64,000 nt of DNA, taken from the NCBI GenBank assembly GCA_965199945.1, contig OZ241354.1, forward strand, positions 806,001 through 870,000, in the 5' to 3' direction. This document shows, piece by piece, positions 9,477 through 17,091 of the stretch. A program made the position numbers and the translations under genes. The notes beneath the pieces were generated by a model, which was not told where the DNA came from, ran no database searches, and worked only from the letters and a program-made list of their open reading frames with translations. How positions within the stretch are numbered: position 1 is the stretch's first letter; each line of letters opens with the position of its first letter. The stretch comes from VXYL01 sp965199945. GTDB taxonomy: Bacteria; Pseudomonadota; Gammaproteobacteria; Pseudomonadales; Azotimanducaceae.

Positions 9477-10445
9477 GTGCTGATCGCCGTGTTTCGAAGC
9501 ATGTTGGTCGTCCTCTTCGCCGTCAGCGCGGCTGCCGAGGACCGCCGTTGTGAGTGGGTCTTGGACACGGATAGCGACCGATTCCACCGTTTGCTGCTCG
9601 CCAACGGCTACTACAGGGTGCGCATGTACGACGAGTCGTTCAGCGTCCTTGAGGAATTGATGACCGAGGATTTGACGCTGGACGAGCTGGCAGACGTCCA
9701 CTGGGGCCTTGGCCTCAATCATCGGGCAACGGCGAATCTGCAGGAGGCGCGGATGCACATGCTGCAAACCGCGGCTTCCGGCCGCGTGCCTGCATGCCAA
9801 ATGCCCTATGTGTGGCAAGGGCTGGCCGCCACGGCGTTCGAGATGGGACGCCATGCGGAGGCGGCGGAATACGCGGAGACTTGGCACGCGGCGACCGAGG
9901 CCGTGCATGGGGATTTCGACAACGTCGCGCCACTCGAACCACGCGAGCTCCTGCTTGTCGCGCAGTACTGGTCGCATGTGGATCGCACACGCGCGTTGAC
10001 GTATGTGGACCTGGCCGTGGCGGATCCCGAGCACGATTTCGATGCCGCGGCACGGGTGTGGATGGCGCGCTTGCGCGAGGGCGATGCGCCGGCCGACATT
10101 CCGCCACCGGAGCGCCCTTGGCTCGCCGAGGCGGCACCGTCCTTGAGCGCGCTCGAGGTGATGCGCAAGGTCCACCTGTTGCAGGAACGCCGGCGGCGGT
10201 TCACGCAACCGGGGAAGCAGCCTGGCATGGCGCGCGTGGAGTGGGCGACCGAGCACCGCAGCATCACGCTCGATGCCGTGATGGCCTCACGACCAGCGAG
10301 CGCCAGCTTGGTCGACTCGACGCCGAGCGCACCCGTCCTGCCGCCGTTCGTCGTGCCCGAGGCCGGCGAGTCGGATTCTCGCCAACCGTCTTCGGCACGG
10401 GTTCGCGGCGACCCCCAAACAAGTCAAGCGGCCTCCGTGCGCTGA
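9477..10445 (+). CDS. Hypothetical secreted TPR-like protein
   Basis: 322 residues. It starts with GTG preceded by CGGAG at 5-base spacing. A short signal peptide (about 1-20, ending AVSAAAED) leads into repeated amphipathic helices between about 35 and 215 with TPR-like spacing ('ADVHWGLGLNHRATANLQEA', 'AATAFEMGRHAEAAEYAE'). The C-terminal 80 residues are Pro/Ser-rich and probably disordered. The paralogous permease gene starts 7 bp downstream, so the pair is probably one transcript and this protein may be a periplasmic partner of the exporter. No specific family recognised. Confidence 0.65.
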   Translation: MLIAVFRSMLVVLFAVSAAAEDRRCEWVLDTDSDRFHRLLLANGYYRVRMYDESFSVLEELMTEDLTLDELADVHWGLGLNHRATANLQEARMHMLQTAASGRVPACQMPYVWQGLAATAFEMGRHAEAAEYAETWHAATEAVHGDFDNVAPLEPRELLLVAQYWSHVDRTRALTYVDLAVADPEHDFDAAARVWMARLREGDAPADIPPPERPWLAEAAPSLSALEVMRKVHLLQERRRRFTQPGKQPGMARVEWATEHRSITLDAVMASRPASASLVDSTPSAPVLPPFVVPEAGESDSRQPSSARVRGDPQTSQAASVR

Positions 10446-10452
10446 ATACGCC

Positions 10453-12846
10453 GTGCTGCGCGTCCACGGGCCTTCGCGAAACAGCAAACGCGCCCTGGCC
10501 AAACACGCCTTCCTGCTTTGCGCGCTTGCGCCGGCCTTCGGCTTCATCGGCGTGGCGGCGGCGGTTGCGGATGCCGTTTGGTTCCGGCTGCCGAGCGGCG
10601 TTGCGAACCAAGAGTACGTGTCGCTCGGGCGACGCGCCGATCTCTCGAAGCGTGTCGAGGGCGTGGCCGCCACCAGCGTGGCCGAGATCCGCGAGCGAGC
10701 GCCCGAAGTGCGGTGGCTCGCCGTTGAACGTCTACAGGAAGTGGACGTGGGGATCGATGGCGAAGGCGCGTCGGCAGCTCGCCGTTTGCGCGCCGAGGGC
10801 GTGTCCGGCGGCTTCTTCGACGCGCTCGGCGTCGAAGCTGCCCACGGCGGGCTGTCGGTGGCGGCAGACGTCCCTGCGGTCGTCCTCGGCCACGCAGTGT
10901 GGCAGCGGGTCTTCTCGGCATCCGACGTGGTGGGCACCACGATGACGGTCTCCGGCGAAGGGGCGATCGTCATTGCCGGCGTCGCGCCGCCGCGATTTCG
11001 CGGGCTGCTTGGCGAGCAGGCGGAACTGTGGGTGCTGAACCCCGAGCGCCTGCCTTCGCGCCTCGCCCAGGACGATTTCCTCAAGGGCGTCGAAGCGGCG
11101 ATCCCGAACAAGCACGTCTTCGGCGTAATGGGCGAGGACATGTCCCTCGCCAAGCTGGGCGCCGTGCTCGCCGGCATGAACTTCGTCGACGATCCGGCAA
11201 GTGGCCGTGCCCTTGGCGTGACGCCGGCCGATCGGCTGGAGATCACGCCCGGCCTCGAAGTCCACCCGGACATGCGTCGGGAAGTGCTGGCGCGAACCTA
11301 TTGGCTGGTCGCAATCGTCGCCTGCATGTTCGTGCTCGCATTCGCGGCCTTGGTGGACGCGCTCGCCGCCGAACAGGCGGCCGGCGCTGAAAACCAGCGG
11401 CTGCGTGCGGCGTTGGGCGCCTCGCCTTGGCTGCTCTACCGCCAGTGTCTTGTGGCGCGAGCGGGCCATGCCTTGGTCATGGCGATCGCCGCAACGGCCG
11501 CCGGCGCCTACATCGGCGACGTCCTGTTGTCCGTGCAGCCGTTCGCGTCGTGGCTGGTGGAACTTCCTTTGGACTCGATCGCGGTCGGGTTCGCGCTGGG
11601 CGCCGGCGCGTTGCTGGCGGCGCACGCGCTGGCGGCCGCCCTAGCGGTGCGGTTCGTGGCCGTGGCTTTCCGTTCCACGTCGACGGCCGCGTCGTGGCGC
11701 AAGTCTCCGGCCACGCGCCGGCTGCTGTTGCTTTCGGCCACTGCCAGCCTGCTGCTGGTGGCGTCTGTGGCAGAGCGCTATTGGCGCGAAGCGGGCTCTG
11801 CGCTCGGCTTCGCTGGCGAACGCGCGTTGCTCGTGCAGGTGTGGTCGGAGCGTGGCGCACCGAGCGAGGCGGTGCTGCGCGGCGTCATCGAGGGGTTGCC
11901 GCAGGTGCGGCGGGCCGCGCGCATGGACTTGCTGCCCCTTGTCCCGCCGCTGTCCCGCGCCAATTCGGCGCAAGTCCTCGGCGATGTGCGCTTCGAGGGG
12001 GACACGGTGTTGTTCAGCGGCGTCGAGGCGGACTACCTCGAGACCTTGGGCGCGGCGCTCCTTGCCGGCCGGCTTCACGACGGCACGGCGGAAGTCGCCG
12101 TGTCGAGGACATTCGCCAACCGCCTGCTCGACGGCGGCGACTTGGCGCTGGCGCTGGGACGGGCCATCCGCCTGCGGCGCGATGCCCACGACGAATCGGA
12201 ATCGGAGCTGGTGGCAACGGTGGTTGGCGTCGTCGAGGACATCGCCTACGGCCACTATCTGGACGGCGAGCGCGCCGCCGTCTACGGCCACGCTCGGTTG
12301 GCGCCGTGGGATCAGCGCTGGGCGATAGACCACGACGGCGACGCCGCGGCGGTCGTCGCCGCGTTGCAGCGCGCCGAGGCGCTGAAGGGCTTCGAGGTCG
12401 TGTCCATCGGCACCCCGGCGGATTTGTTCAGAACGCAGTTCATGGCGCGGCGCAGCGTGGAAATCCTGCTTGCCGGCGCGGCGGCCTTGACCCTGTTGCT
12501 GGCGCTGGGCGGCATCGGTGCCAGCCAGGCGCGGCGCTTGGCGGAGGATCGGCGCGCTATTGGCATCGGCATTGCACTCGGCGCGAGCGGATGGGCGCTG
12601 GCGCTGCGCTACTTGGACGGGCTGCTGGTGGATTTCACAGTTGCGGCGCTGTTGCCGTGCGCTGCGCTCGTGGCGGCGTCCGTCGTATTTCCGGTCGCCA
12701 CCGCCGGCTTGACGGCCATGCTGGCGACGTCGCTCGTCGTGCCGGTATTGGCGATTGTCGCCGCCGTCTCCTCGGCCATCGTGGTCCTGGCGGTGCAGCG
12801 GCGGGCGCGAACGACGTCCCCGGCCGCGCTCATGCGGGCCGACTAG
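10453..12846 (+). CDS. ABC transporter permease, FtsX/MacB type (ADOP-like), paralogue of 3463-5928
   Basis: 797 residues with a GTG start. It has the same two-unit plan as the first permease: N-terminal helix at about 20-42, large periplasmic domain, helix cluster at about 280-400, second periplasmic domain and C-terminal helix cluster (about 670-785). Shared words include 'WFRLP', 'YVSLGR' and 'VVGVVEDIAYGHY' (against VVGVVEDIPYGNY), so the genes arose by duplication. It has no adjacent ATPase or adaptor and may form a heterodimer with the first permease or use its ATPase. The upstream TPR-like gene is 7 bp away. Confidence 0.85.
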   Translation: MLRVHGPSRNSKRALAKHAFLLCALAPAFGFIGVAAAVADAVWFRLPSGVANQEYVSLGRRADLSKRVEGVAATSVAEIRERAPEVRWLAVERLQEVDVGIDGEGASAARRLRAEGVSGGFFDALGVEAAHGGLSVAADVPAVVLGHAVWQRVFSASDVVGTTMTVSGEGAIVIAGVAPPRFRGLLGEQAELWVLNPERLPSRLAQDDFLKGVEAAIPNKHVFGVMGEDMSLAKLGAVLAGMNFVDDPASGRALGVTPADRLEITPGLEVHPDMRREVLARTYWLVAIVACMFVLAFAALVDALAAEQAAGAENQRLRAALGASPWLLYRQCLVARAGHALVMAIAATAAGAYIGDVLLSVQPFASWLVELPLDSIAVGFALGAGALLAAHALAAALAVRFVAVAFRSTSTAASWRKSPATRRLLLLSATASLLLVASVAERYWREAGSALGFAGERALLVQVWSERGAPSEAVLRGVIEGLPQVRRAARMDLLPLVPPLSRANSAQVLGDVRFEGDTVLFSGVEADYLETLGAALLAGRLHDGTAEVAVSRTFANRLLDGGDLALALGRAIRLRRDAHDESESELVATVVGVVEDIAYGHYLDGERAAVYGHARLAPWDQRWAIDHDGDAAAVVAALQRAEALKGFEVVSIGTPADLFRTQFMARRSVEILLAGAAALTLLLALGGIGASQARRLAEDRRAIGIGIALGASGWALALRYLDGLLVDFTVAALLPCAALVAASVVFPVATAGLTAMLATSLVVPVLAIVAAVSSAIVVLAVQRRARTTSPAALMRAD

Positions 12847-12902
12847 GTCCGGCGCTTCGCCAGGGAAGCCACGGCCTCGCGCCAGTGCGCTATGATCGAC
12901 GC

Positions 12903-13256
12903 ATGATCGTCGTTCACGGCCTCATTCCGATCAAGCCGGGGCACCGCGAGGAGGCGCTGACCCTCGCGCGCACCGTGTCGGAAGCGACCCAGGCCGAGGC
13001 CGGCTGCGTCTCCTACGAGTTCTACGTCGGCCTGCGCGATCCCAACACCTTGATCCTTCTGCAGGAGTGGGAGAGCGAGCGGGCGCTGGACAACCACTTC
13101 CGCACCGAGCATGTGCGGGCCTTCATGGATGCGATTCCCGAACTGCTCGCCGGCAAAGTGCTGACGCGGCGCTACACCATCCTCGACGTCGCGGACGAGA
13201 CCGACGCTGCCCAGGGGGCCGGCGCGAGCAGACCGAGGCCGCCGATCATCCACTAG
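12903..13256 (+). CDS. ABM-superfamily (YgiN-type) putative quinol/antibiotic biosynthesis monooxygenase
   Basis: 117 residues. The ferredoxin-like ABM domain runs from residue 1 to about 98: 'IPIKPGHREEAL', then 'EAGCVSYEFY' and 'EWESERALDNHFRTEH', the usual fingerprint of YgiN and Dsy-type dimers. The C-terminal 18 residues are a Pro/Arg tail. A TATGAT hexamer at 12891-12896 lies 7 bases before the ATG, which could fit a leaderless transcript, but no clear -35 is present. Its stop overlaps the proS stop on the other strand by two bases (CTAG), so the genes converge with no spacer. Substrate unknown; these small proteins usually act on quinones or reactive aldehydes. Confidence 0.8.
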   Translation: MIVVHGLIPIKPGHREEALTLARTVSEATQAEAGCVSYEFYVGLRDPNTLILLQEWESERALDNHFRTEHVRAFMDAIPELLAGKVLTRRYTILDVADETDAAQGAGASRPRPPIIH

Positions 13257-15004
13257 CCGCCCGACGGGCGCTGCGCGGATTCGGCCACGCCGCAAGCCGC
13301 CAACACGCTCTCGACCGCCTGCTCGGGCGTCAAGGAGGCGGCTTCCTTGGCGCTGCGTCTTCGGTACTCGACCACGCCGGTGCGCAGGCCGCGCTCGCCG
13401 ACGACGATGCGGTGCGGAATGCCGATCAGATCCGCATCTGCGAACTTGACGCCGGGGCGTTCGTCGCGCTCGTCGAGGAGCACCTGCAATCCCTTCTTCT
13501 CCAAGTCGTCGCAGAGCGCCGCCGCGGTCTCGGCGACAGTGGGAGACTTGATGTTGTTCAGCGCCACGATGTGGACGTCGAACGGCGCGACGGCATCCGG
13601 CCAGACGATGCCTTGGGCGTCGTGGCATTGCTCGACGACCGCCGCCACCATGCGCGAGACGCCGAAGCCGTAGCAGCCCATGAGCGGATGCACGTCCGAA
13701 CCCGAGGCGTCCTGCACCGTCACGCCCAGGGCAGCCGTGTACTTGGCGTCCAGCTTGAAGATGTGGCCGACCTCGATGCCGCGCACCAGTTCAAGGGGGC
13801 CGCTGCCGTCCGCCGCCTGATCCCCGGCGACCACGTCGCGCAGGTCCGCGACGTGCGCGACTTCGCCCGCATCGCGCTTCCAATTCGCGCCCACCAGGTG
13901 CTGGTCCTCTTCGTTGGCGCCGCAGACGAAGCTGGCCAAGGCGGCGGCGCTGTGATCGACGACGACGGGAAGCGGCAGATCGACCGGGCCGATGCTGCCG
14001 ACGCCGACGCCGAGCGCGGCCTTGATCTCGTTCTCCGTCGCAAAGGCCAGCGGGCGGCGGACGCCGTCGACGCGGGCCGCCTTCGCGGCGTTGAGCTGGT
14101 GGTCGCCGCGCAGCACCAGCGCCACTAGGCCGCCGTCTTCGCCCTCGGTCGATTCGCCATGGACGACGAGCGTCTTGACGCAGCGCTGCGCGTCCACGCC
14201 GAGGAACTCCGCCACGGCGTCGATGGTCTTCTTTCCCGGCGTATGCACCTTGCGCACCGGCTCCACGTCCGCCTGATCCGCCAGCCGCGGCGCCGCGGCC
14301 TTCTCCACGTTCGCCGCGTAGCCGCTCGCCGGGCTGTACGCCAGGCGGTCTTCGCCGGCGTCCGCCAGCACGTGGAACTCGGTGGAGTCGCCATCGCCCA
14401 TCGTTCCGGAGTCGGCGTCCACGGCGCGGTAGTCGAGGCCGATGCGGTCCAGAACGGCGGCGTAGCAGCGGTGCATGGCGGCGAAGGTCTGGTCCAGCGA
14501 TGGCGCGTCGAGGTGGAAGGAATAGCCGTCCTTCATGGTGAACTCGCGGGCGCGCATCAGGCCGAAGCGGGGCCGCGTTTCGTCGCGGAACTTGGTTTGG
14601 ATGTGGTAGAGGTTGCAGGGCAGCTGCCGATAGCTGTACACGGTCTGCGCGAACAGCTCGGTGACGACTTCCTCCTGGGTGGGACTCAAGCAGTAGTCGC
14701 GGCCATGGCGGTCGGCGAGGCGCAGCATCTCCGGCCCCATCACGTCCCAGCGCCCGCTGCGGCGCCAGGGCTCGGCCGGCTGCACCACCGGCATGAGCAC
14801 TTCCTGTGCGCCGGCGCGGTCGAGTTCCTCGCGCACGATGCGCTCCACCTTGCGCAGAACCCGCACGCCGAGGGGGAGCCAGTGGTAGCAGCCGGCGGCT
14901 AGGCGGCGAATGAAGCCCGCCCGCACGAGCAGAACGTGGCTGGCGATTTCCGCGTCGGCCGGCGCTTCGCGGAGCGTGGGAATGAGGAGCTCGCTGTATC
15001 TCAA
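13253..15004 (-). CDS. proS: Prolyl-tRNA synthetase (bacterial type)
   Basis: 583 residues. Charges tRNA-Pro. Class II motifs are present: motif 1 around 'RKVERIVREELDRAGAQEV', motif 2 'KFRDETRPRFGLMRAREFTM', and motif 3 near 'CYGFGVSRMVAAVVEQ'. An INS (YbaK-like) editing domain lies between motifs 2 and 3 (about 230-385), as in the bacterial long form. The C-terminal anticodon-binding domain follows from about 470. The TTG at 15004 was chosen because it aligns with the E. coli ProS N-terminus (MRYSELL against MRTSQYL) and has GAGG ten bases upstream; a TTG at 15013 is the alternative. Confidence 0.96.
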   Translation of the reverse strand: MRYSELLIPTLREAPADAEIASHVLLVRAGFIRRLAAGCYHWLPLGVRVLRKVERIVREELDRAGAQEVLMPVVQPAEPWRRSGRWDVMGPEMLRLADRHGRDYCLSPTQEEVVTELFAQTVYSYRQLPCNLYHIQTKFRDETRPRFGLMRAREFTMKDGYSFHLDAPSLDQTFAAMHRCYAAVLDRIGLDYRAVDADSGTMGDGDSTEFHVLADAGEDRLAYSPASGYAANVEKAAAPRLADQADVEPVRKVHTPGKKTIDAVAEFLGVDAQRCVKTLVVHGESTEGEDGGLVALVLRGDHQLNAAKAARVDGVRRPLAFATENEIKAALGVGVGSIGPVDLPLPVVVDHSAAALASFVCGANEEDQHLVGANWKRDAGEVAHVADLRDVVAGDQAADGSGPLELVRGIEVGHIFKLDAKYTAALGVTVQDASGSDVHPLMGCYGFGVSRMVAAVVEQCHDAQGIVWPDAVAPFDVHIVALNNIKSPTVAETAAALCDDLEKKGLQVLLDERDERPGVKFADADLIGIPHRIVVGERGLRTGVVEYRRRSAKEAASLTPEQAVESVLAACGVAESAQRPSGG

Positions 15005-15143
15005 CGGTCTCAAACCTCAAGGCGTTGTTGAGAAACGGAGAGCGTCCCGGGGTCGCGGGTTCGCTCGAACGCGATTGGGGCGGCGCATCGTGTTCGCCAT
15101 TGCCAGTGGAACGGCCAACACGGGTGTGCGCCAGCTTGAGGCG

Positions 15144-15512
15144 CTAGAGCACCATCTCCTTGAGGCGCTTCAGCGGCGTCGCGCGAACGCGCGTCGTGGC
15201 CGGCCTGGCCGGGATCTCGATCTGCTCGCCGGTCGCCGGATTGCGCCCCATGCGCTTCTTGGTGGCCGGGCGCTTCACCGAGCGGATCTTCAGCAGCCCC
15301 GGCAGCGTGAACTCGCCCACGGCGCGCTTCTTGACGTGGCGCATCACCAGCACTTCGAGCTCGTCCAGCACCGAATCGACTTGGGCGCGGGTCAGCCCCG
15401 TCTGGGTTGCGAGGTGGGCGAGAATCTGCGCCTTGGACATCTTCTGCCGGATGGCCGTGGTCTTCTGGGTCGGCGCGGCCTTCGGTTGCGCCGCTGCGGC
15501 TTTGCGTGCCAT
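15144..15512 (-). CDS. HU/IHF-family DNA-binding protein with basic N-terminal tail
   Basis: 122 residues. The first 30 are Ala/Lys/Gln-rich (MARKAAAAQPKAAPTQK), followed by an HU fold: 'LTRAQVDSVLDEL', 'VGEFTLPGLLKIRSV', and the DNA-clamp arm 'RMGRNPATGEQIEIPA' ending 'TRVRATPLKRLKE'. The arm proline and RNPATGE match HU. The ATG at 15512 has AAGGA eight bases upstream. The extra Lys/Ala tail, like that of histone-like HU variants, suggests a nucleoid-compacting role. It is preceded by a good sigma70-type promoter (15613-15642). Transcribed toward proS but separated from it by 139 bp. Confidence 0.88.
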   Translation of the reverse strand: MARKAAAAQPKAAPTQKTTAIRQKMSKAQILAHLATQTGLTRAQVDSVLDELEVLVMRHVKKRAVGEFTLPGLLKIRSVKRPATKKRMGRNPATGEQIEIPARPATTRVRATPLKRLKEMVL

Positions 15513-15612
15513 CAAGTGTTTCCTTGTGCTGTTCCCTTGTGTGCTCCGGCCCCTCGAACACAATCGCAAACCGTTCGAGCGATCGGCTTGCCTTATGCGA
15601 TTGCGTCACGCC

Positions 15613-15642
15613 CTTATAGCCGATCCGCGCGTTCGATGCCAA
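15613..15642 (-). promoter_or_regulatory. Sigma70-type promoter of the HU-like gene
   Basis: Read on the minus strand, TTGGCA (-35, 15642-15637) is separated by 18 bases from TATAAG (-10, 15618-15613). Each hexamer differs from consensus by two or fewer bases apart from the last position. Transcription would begin near 15606, giving a leader of about 94 bases before the ATG at 15512. Predicted by inspection only. Confidence 0.5.
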
Positions 15643-15663
15643 GTGTTGTCCGCGTCGATTGGG

Positions 15664-15680
15664 TGTACGACATTTGGCGG
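15664..15680 (+). repeat. Dispersed short repeat, copy A (TGTACGACATTTGGCGG)
   Basis: This 17-mer recurs with few changes in reverse orientation at 17003-17019 and 22781-22800. With copy at 17003-17019 it brackets the Rpn gene as an inverted pair. Similarity to the 22781 copy continues for about 20 further bases (CG, then CTCGGCCC), so the unit may be about 40 bp. Could be the end of a non-autonomous mobile element. Confidence 0.5.
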
Positions 15681-15835
15681 CGGAACGCGCTCGGCCCCTT
15701 TGAACAGCGGTTCAGCGGCTGCGAAGGAGATGGTCGCCAGCAGGGGCGGAACTGGCTTGGGGGCGTAGGGCCCTTGTACGCGACGAGCGCAAGCGCCGAA
15801 GCGCCCGGCGCTCCTCGAGGCGGAGTCGTCCCGCG

Positions 15836-16921
15836 CTAGCGGCGCCGCGCGCGGGCGAGGAAGTCCGCGCCGCTGTCGCAGTCGATGATCAGCGCGCCGA
15901 TCCGCGCCAGTTCCGAGGCGTCCTCGACGCCAGCGAGAACCGCCTCCAGCTCGGCGCCGGCGGCAGCGCCGAAGCGCCGGCTGGCCAGGCCGCACAGCAC
16001 CTCCCGCTGGCCCTCTTGTCGCCCGGCCCGCCGGCCTTCCCGCTGCCCCTCTTGTCGCCCGGCCTGCCGGCCTTCCCGCCGCCCCTCTTGTCGCCCGGCC
16101 CGCCGGCCTTCCCGTCGGCCCTCTTGTCGCCCGGCCCGCCGGCCCTCGTCGATCTTCATCTCGTCGCGCTCTCGAAGTGCTTCCGCAAGCATCGTCGTCT
16201 CCTTGTCGTTCACCAATGTCGGCAGCTGGCCGTCCAGCCGCGGACTCAGAATGCCGTGGCACCATACCGCGAACGACTGCCACAGCGCCTGGTCGTCCGC
16301 CGCCGAGAACAGCGCCTCGGCCCGCGCAAGCGCCGGCTCCAGCCCTTGCCCCGAGGCCGCGTCCAGCGCCAGCACCGCCCGCGCCGGATTGCCGTCCGCC
16401 GCGTCGTCGCCAGCATAGGCGCCAGCGTTGATGAGCCGGCCGGCCAGGCGCGGCTGCAGGTCGCGCAGTTCCGGCGGCGCCCACTCGGGCTCCGCCAGCC
16501 GCAGCGGCGCGTTCCACTTGGCGCGGCCGTTGTACACCACCAGCGGCACGTGCGCCACGGTCCGGCCGCCCTCGGCCGCCATCCAGCCGGTGCGGTGCAG
16601 GTCGAAGCGCAGCAGGGCGACGTATTCCAGCAGCCGATCCGCCATGTGGGCATCCGGACTCGATTGAAACTCGATGTGGAACATCACGCCGGCGCCGGCG
16701 GGGTGGCCCGTGCCGGGCTTGAAGGGCGCCCACCAGGGCAGGTCGGCCCGCCGGTTGCGCAGGTCTTCCGAGACGTATTCCGTCGGCAGGCGTTCCATGC
16801 GGTCGAGGTCCAAGTCGTCTATCCAAGGGTCGCCGAGCAGGCGGACGAGGTCCGCGGCCATGCGCGGGTGGGAGAAGAGCCGCTTGTTGGCCGGGTCACT
16901 TTGCAGTCTTTGTCTTGCCAT
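15836..16921 (-). CDS. Rpn family recombination-promoting nuclease / putative transposase (YhgA-like, PD-(D/E)XK)
   Basis: 361 residues. The N-terminal 230 residues match the Rpn family: 'DPANKRLFSHPRMAADLVRL', 'VFHIEFQSSPD' style core here as 'VMFHIEFQSSPDAHMADRL' (the acidic and E-x-Q catalytic strand of PD-(D/E)XK nucleases), and 'VPLVVYNGRAKW'. Rpn proteins are RecA-independent recombination nucleases. Residues about 259-306 are four tandem 12-residue repeats of GRREGRRAGRQE type, a very basic helix likely to bind nucleic acid. The C-terminal 55 residues resemble the LASRRFGAA...L tail seen in family members. The ATG at 16921 opens the conserved MARQRLQSDP start. Inverted copies of a short repeat flank the gene. 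Confidence 0.82.
   Translation of the reverse strand: MARQRLQSDPANKRLFSHPRMAADLVRLLGDPWIDDLDLDRMERLPTEYVSEDLRNRRADLPWWAPFKPGTGHPAGAGVMFHIEFQSSPDAHMADRLLEYVALLRFDLHRTGWMAAEGGRTVAHVPLVVYNGRAKWNAPLRLAEPEWAPPELRDLQPRLAGRLINAGAYAGDDAADGNPARAVLALDAASGQGLEPALARAEALFSAADDQALWQSFAVWCHGILSPRLDGQLPTLVNDKETTMLAEALRERDEMKIDEGRRAGRQEGRREGRRAGRQEGRREGRQAGRQEGQREGRRAGRQEGQREVLCGLASRRFGAAAGAELEAVLAGVEDASELARIGALIIDCDSGADFLARARRR
16003..16146 (-). repeat. Four tandem 36-bp repeats inside the Rpn gene
   Basis: Four consecutive 36-base units (starting 16003, 16039, 16075 and 16111) differ at only a few positions and encode GRREGRRAGRQE-type 12-mers. Unit number could change by slippage without breaking the frame, since 36 is a multiple of three. 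Confidence 0.9.
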
Positions 16922-17002
16922 GGGCGGCACTGTGCGCCAGCGACGAGTCGGCGCGAAATGGACAAAGGCTGAAATCCTTGTGCGAGATCGCCCATGCCGG
17001 CG

Positions 17003-17019
17003 GCAGCAAATGTCGCACG
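17003..17019 (-). repeat. Dispersed short repeat, copy B
   Basis: On the minus strand it reads CGTGCGACATTTGCTGC, matching copy A at 12 consecutive core positions with one base different (GYRCGACATTTG). It lies between the Rpn start (16921) and the stop of the surface protein gene (17092), facing copy A across Rpn. Confidence 0.45.
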
Positions 17020-17091
17020 TGCGGCGCACGGAGGACGGCGTCGAACCGGCGCGGATCGGCGCACGGGGAGCGCCGAGGAGGCAGGGCGCGG

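Larger units (their letters stand above)
15513..15835. other. Gene-free stretch between the HU-like gene and the Rpn gene
   Basis: 323 bases. It holds the promoter and roughly 90-base leader of the HU-like gene (15513-15642) and one copy of a dispersed short repeat (15664-15680). The segment 15700-15835 has small inverted repeats such as GGCGC/GCGCC but no convincing gene, tRNA or T-tailed terminator. It is the 3' side of the minus-strand Rpn gene. Confidence 0.5.

Noticed and set aside
10287..11625. Overlapping minus-strand frames opposite the second permease
   Set aside because: No domain or composition support; permease frame is full length and matches its paralogue.
12891..12903. Leaderless promoter (TATGAT seven bases before the ABM start)
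   Set aside because: No matching -35 hexamer; noted in the gene entry only.
15050..15110. GGTTCG-like segment resembling a tRNA T-loop
   Set aside because: No acceptor stem or anticodon arm could be paired around it.
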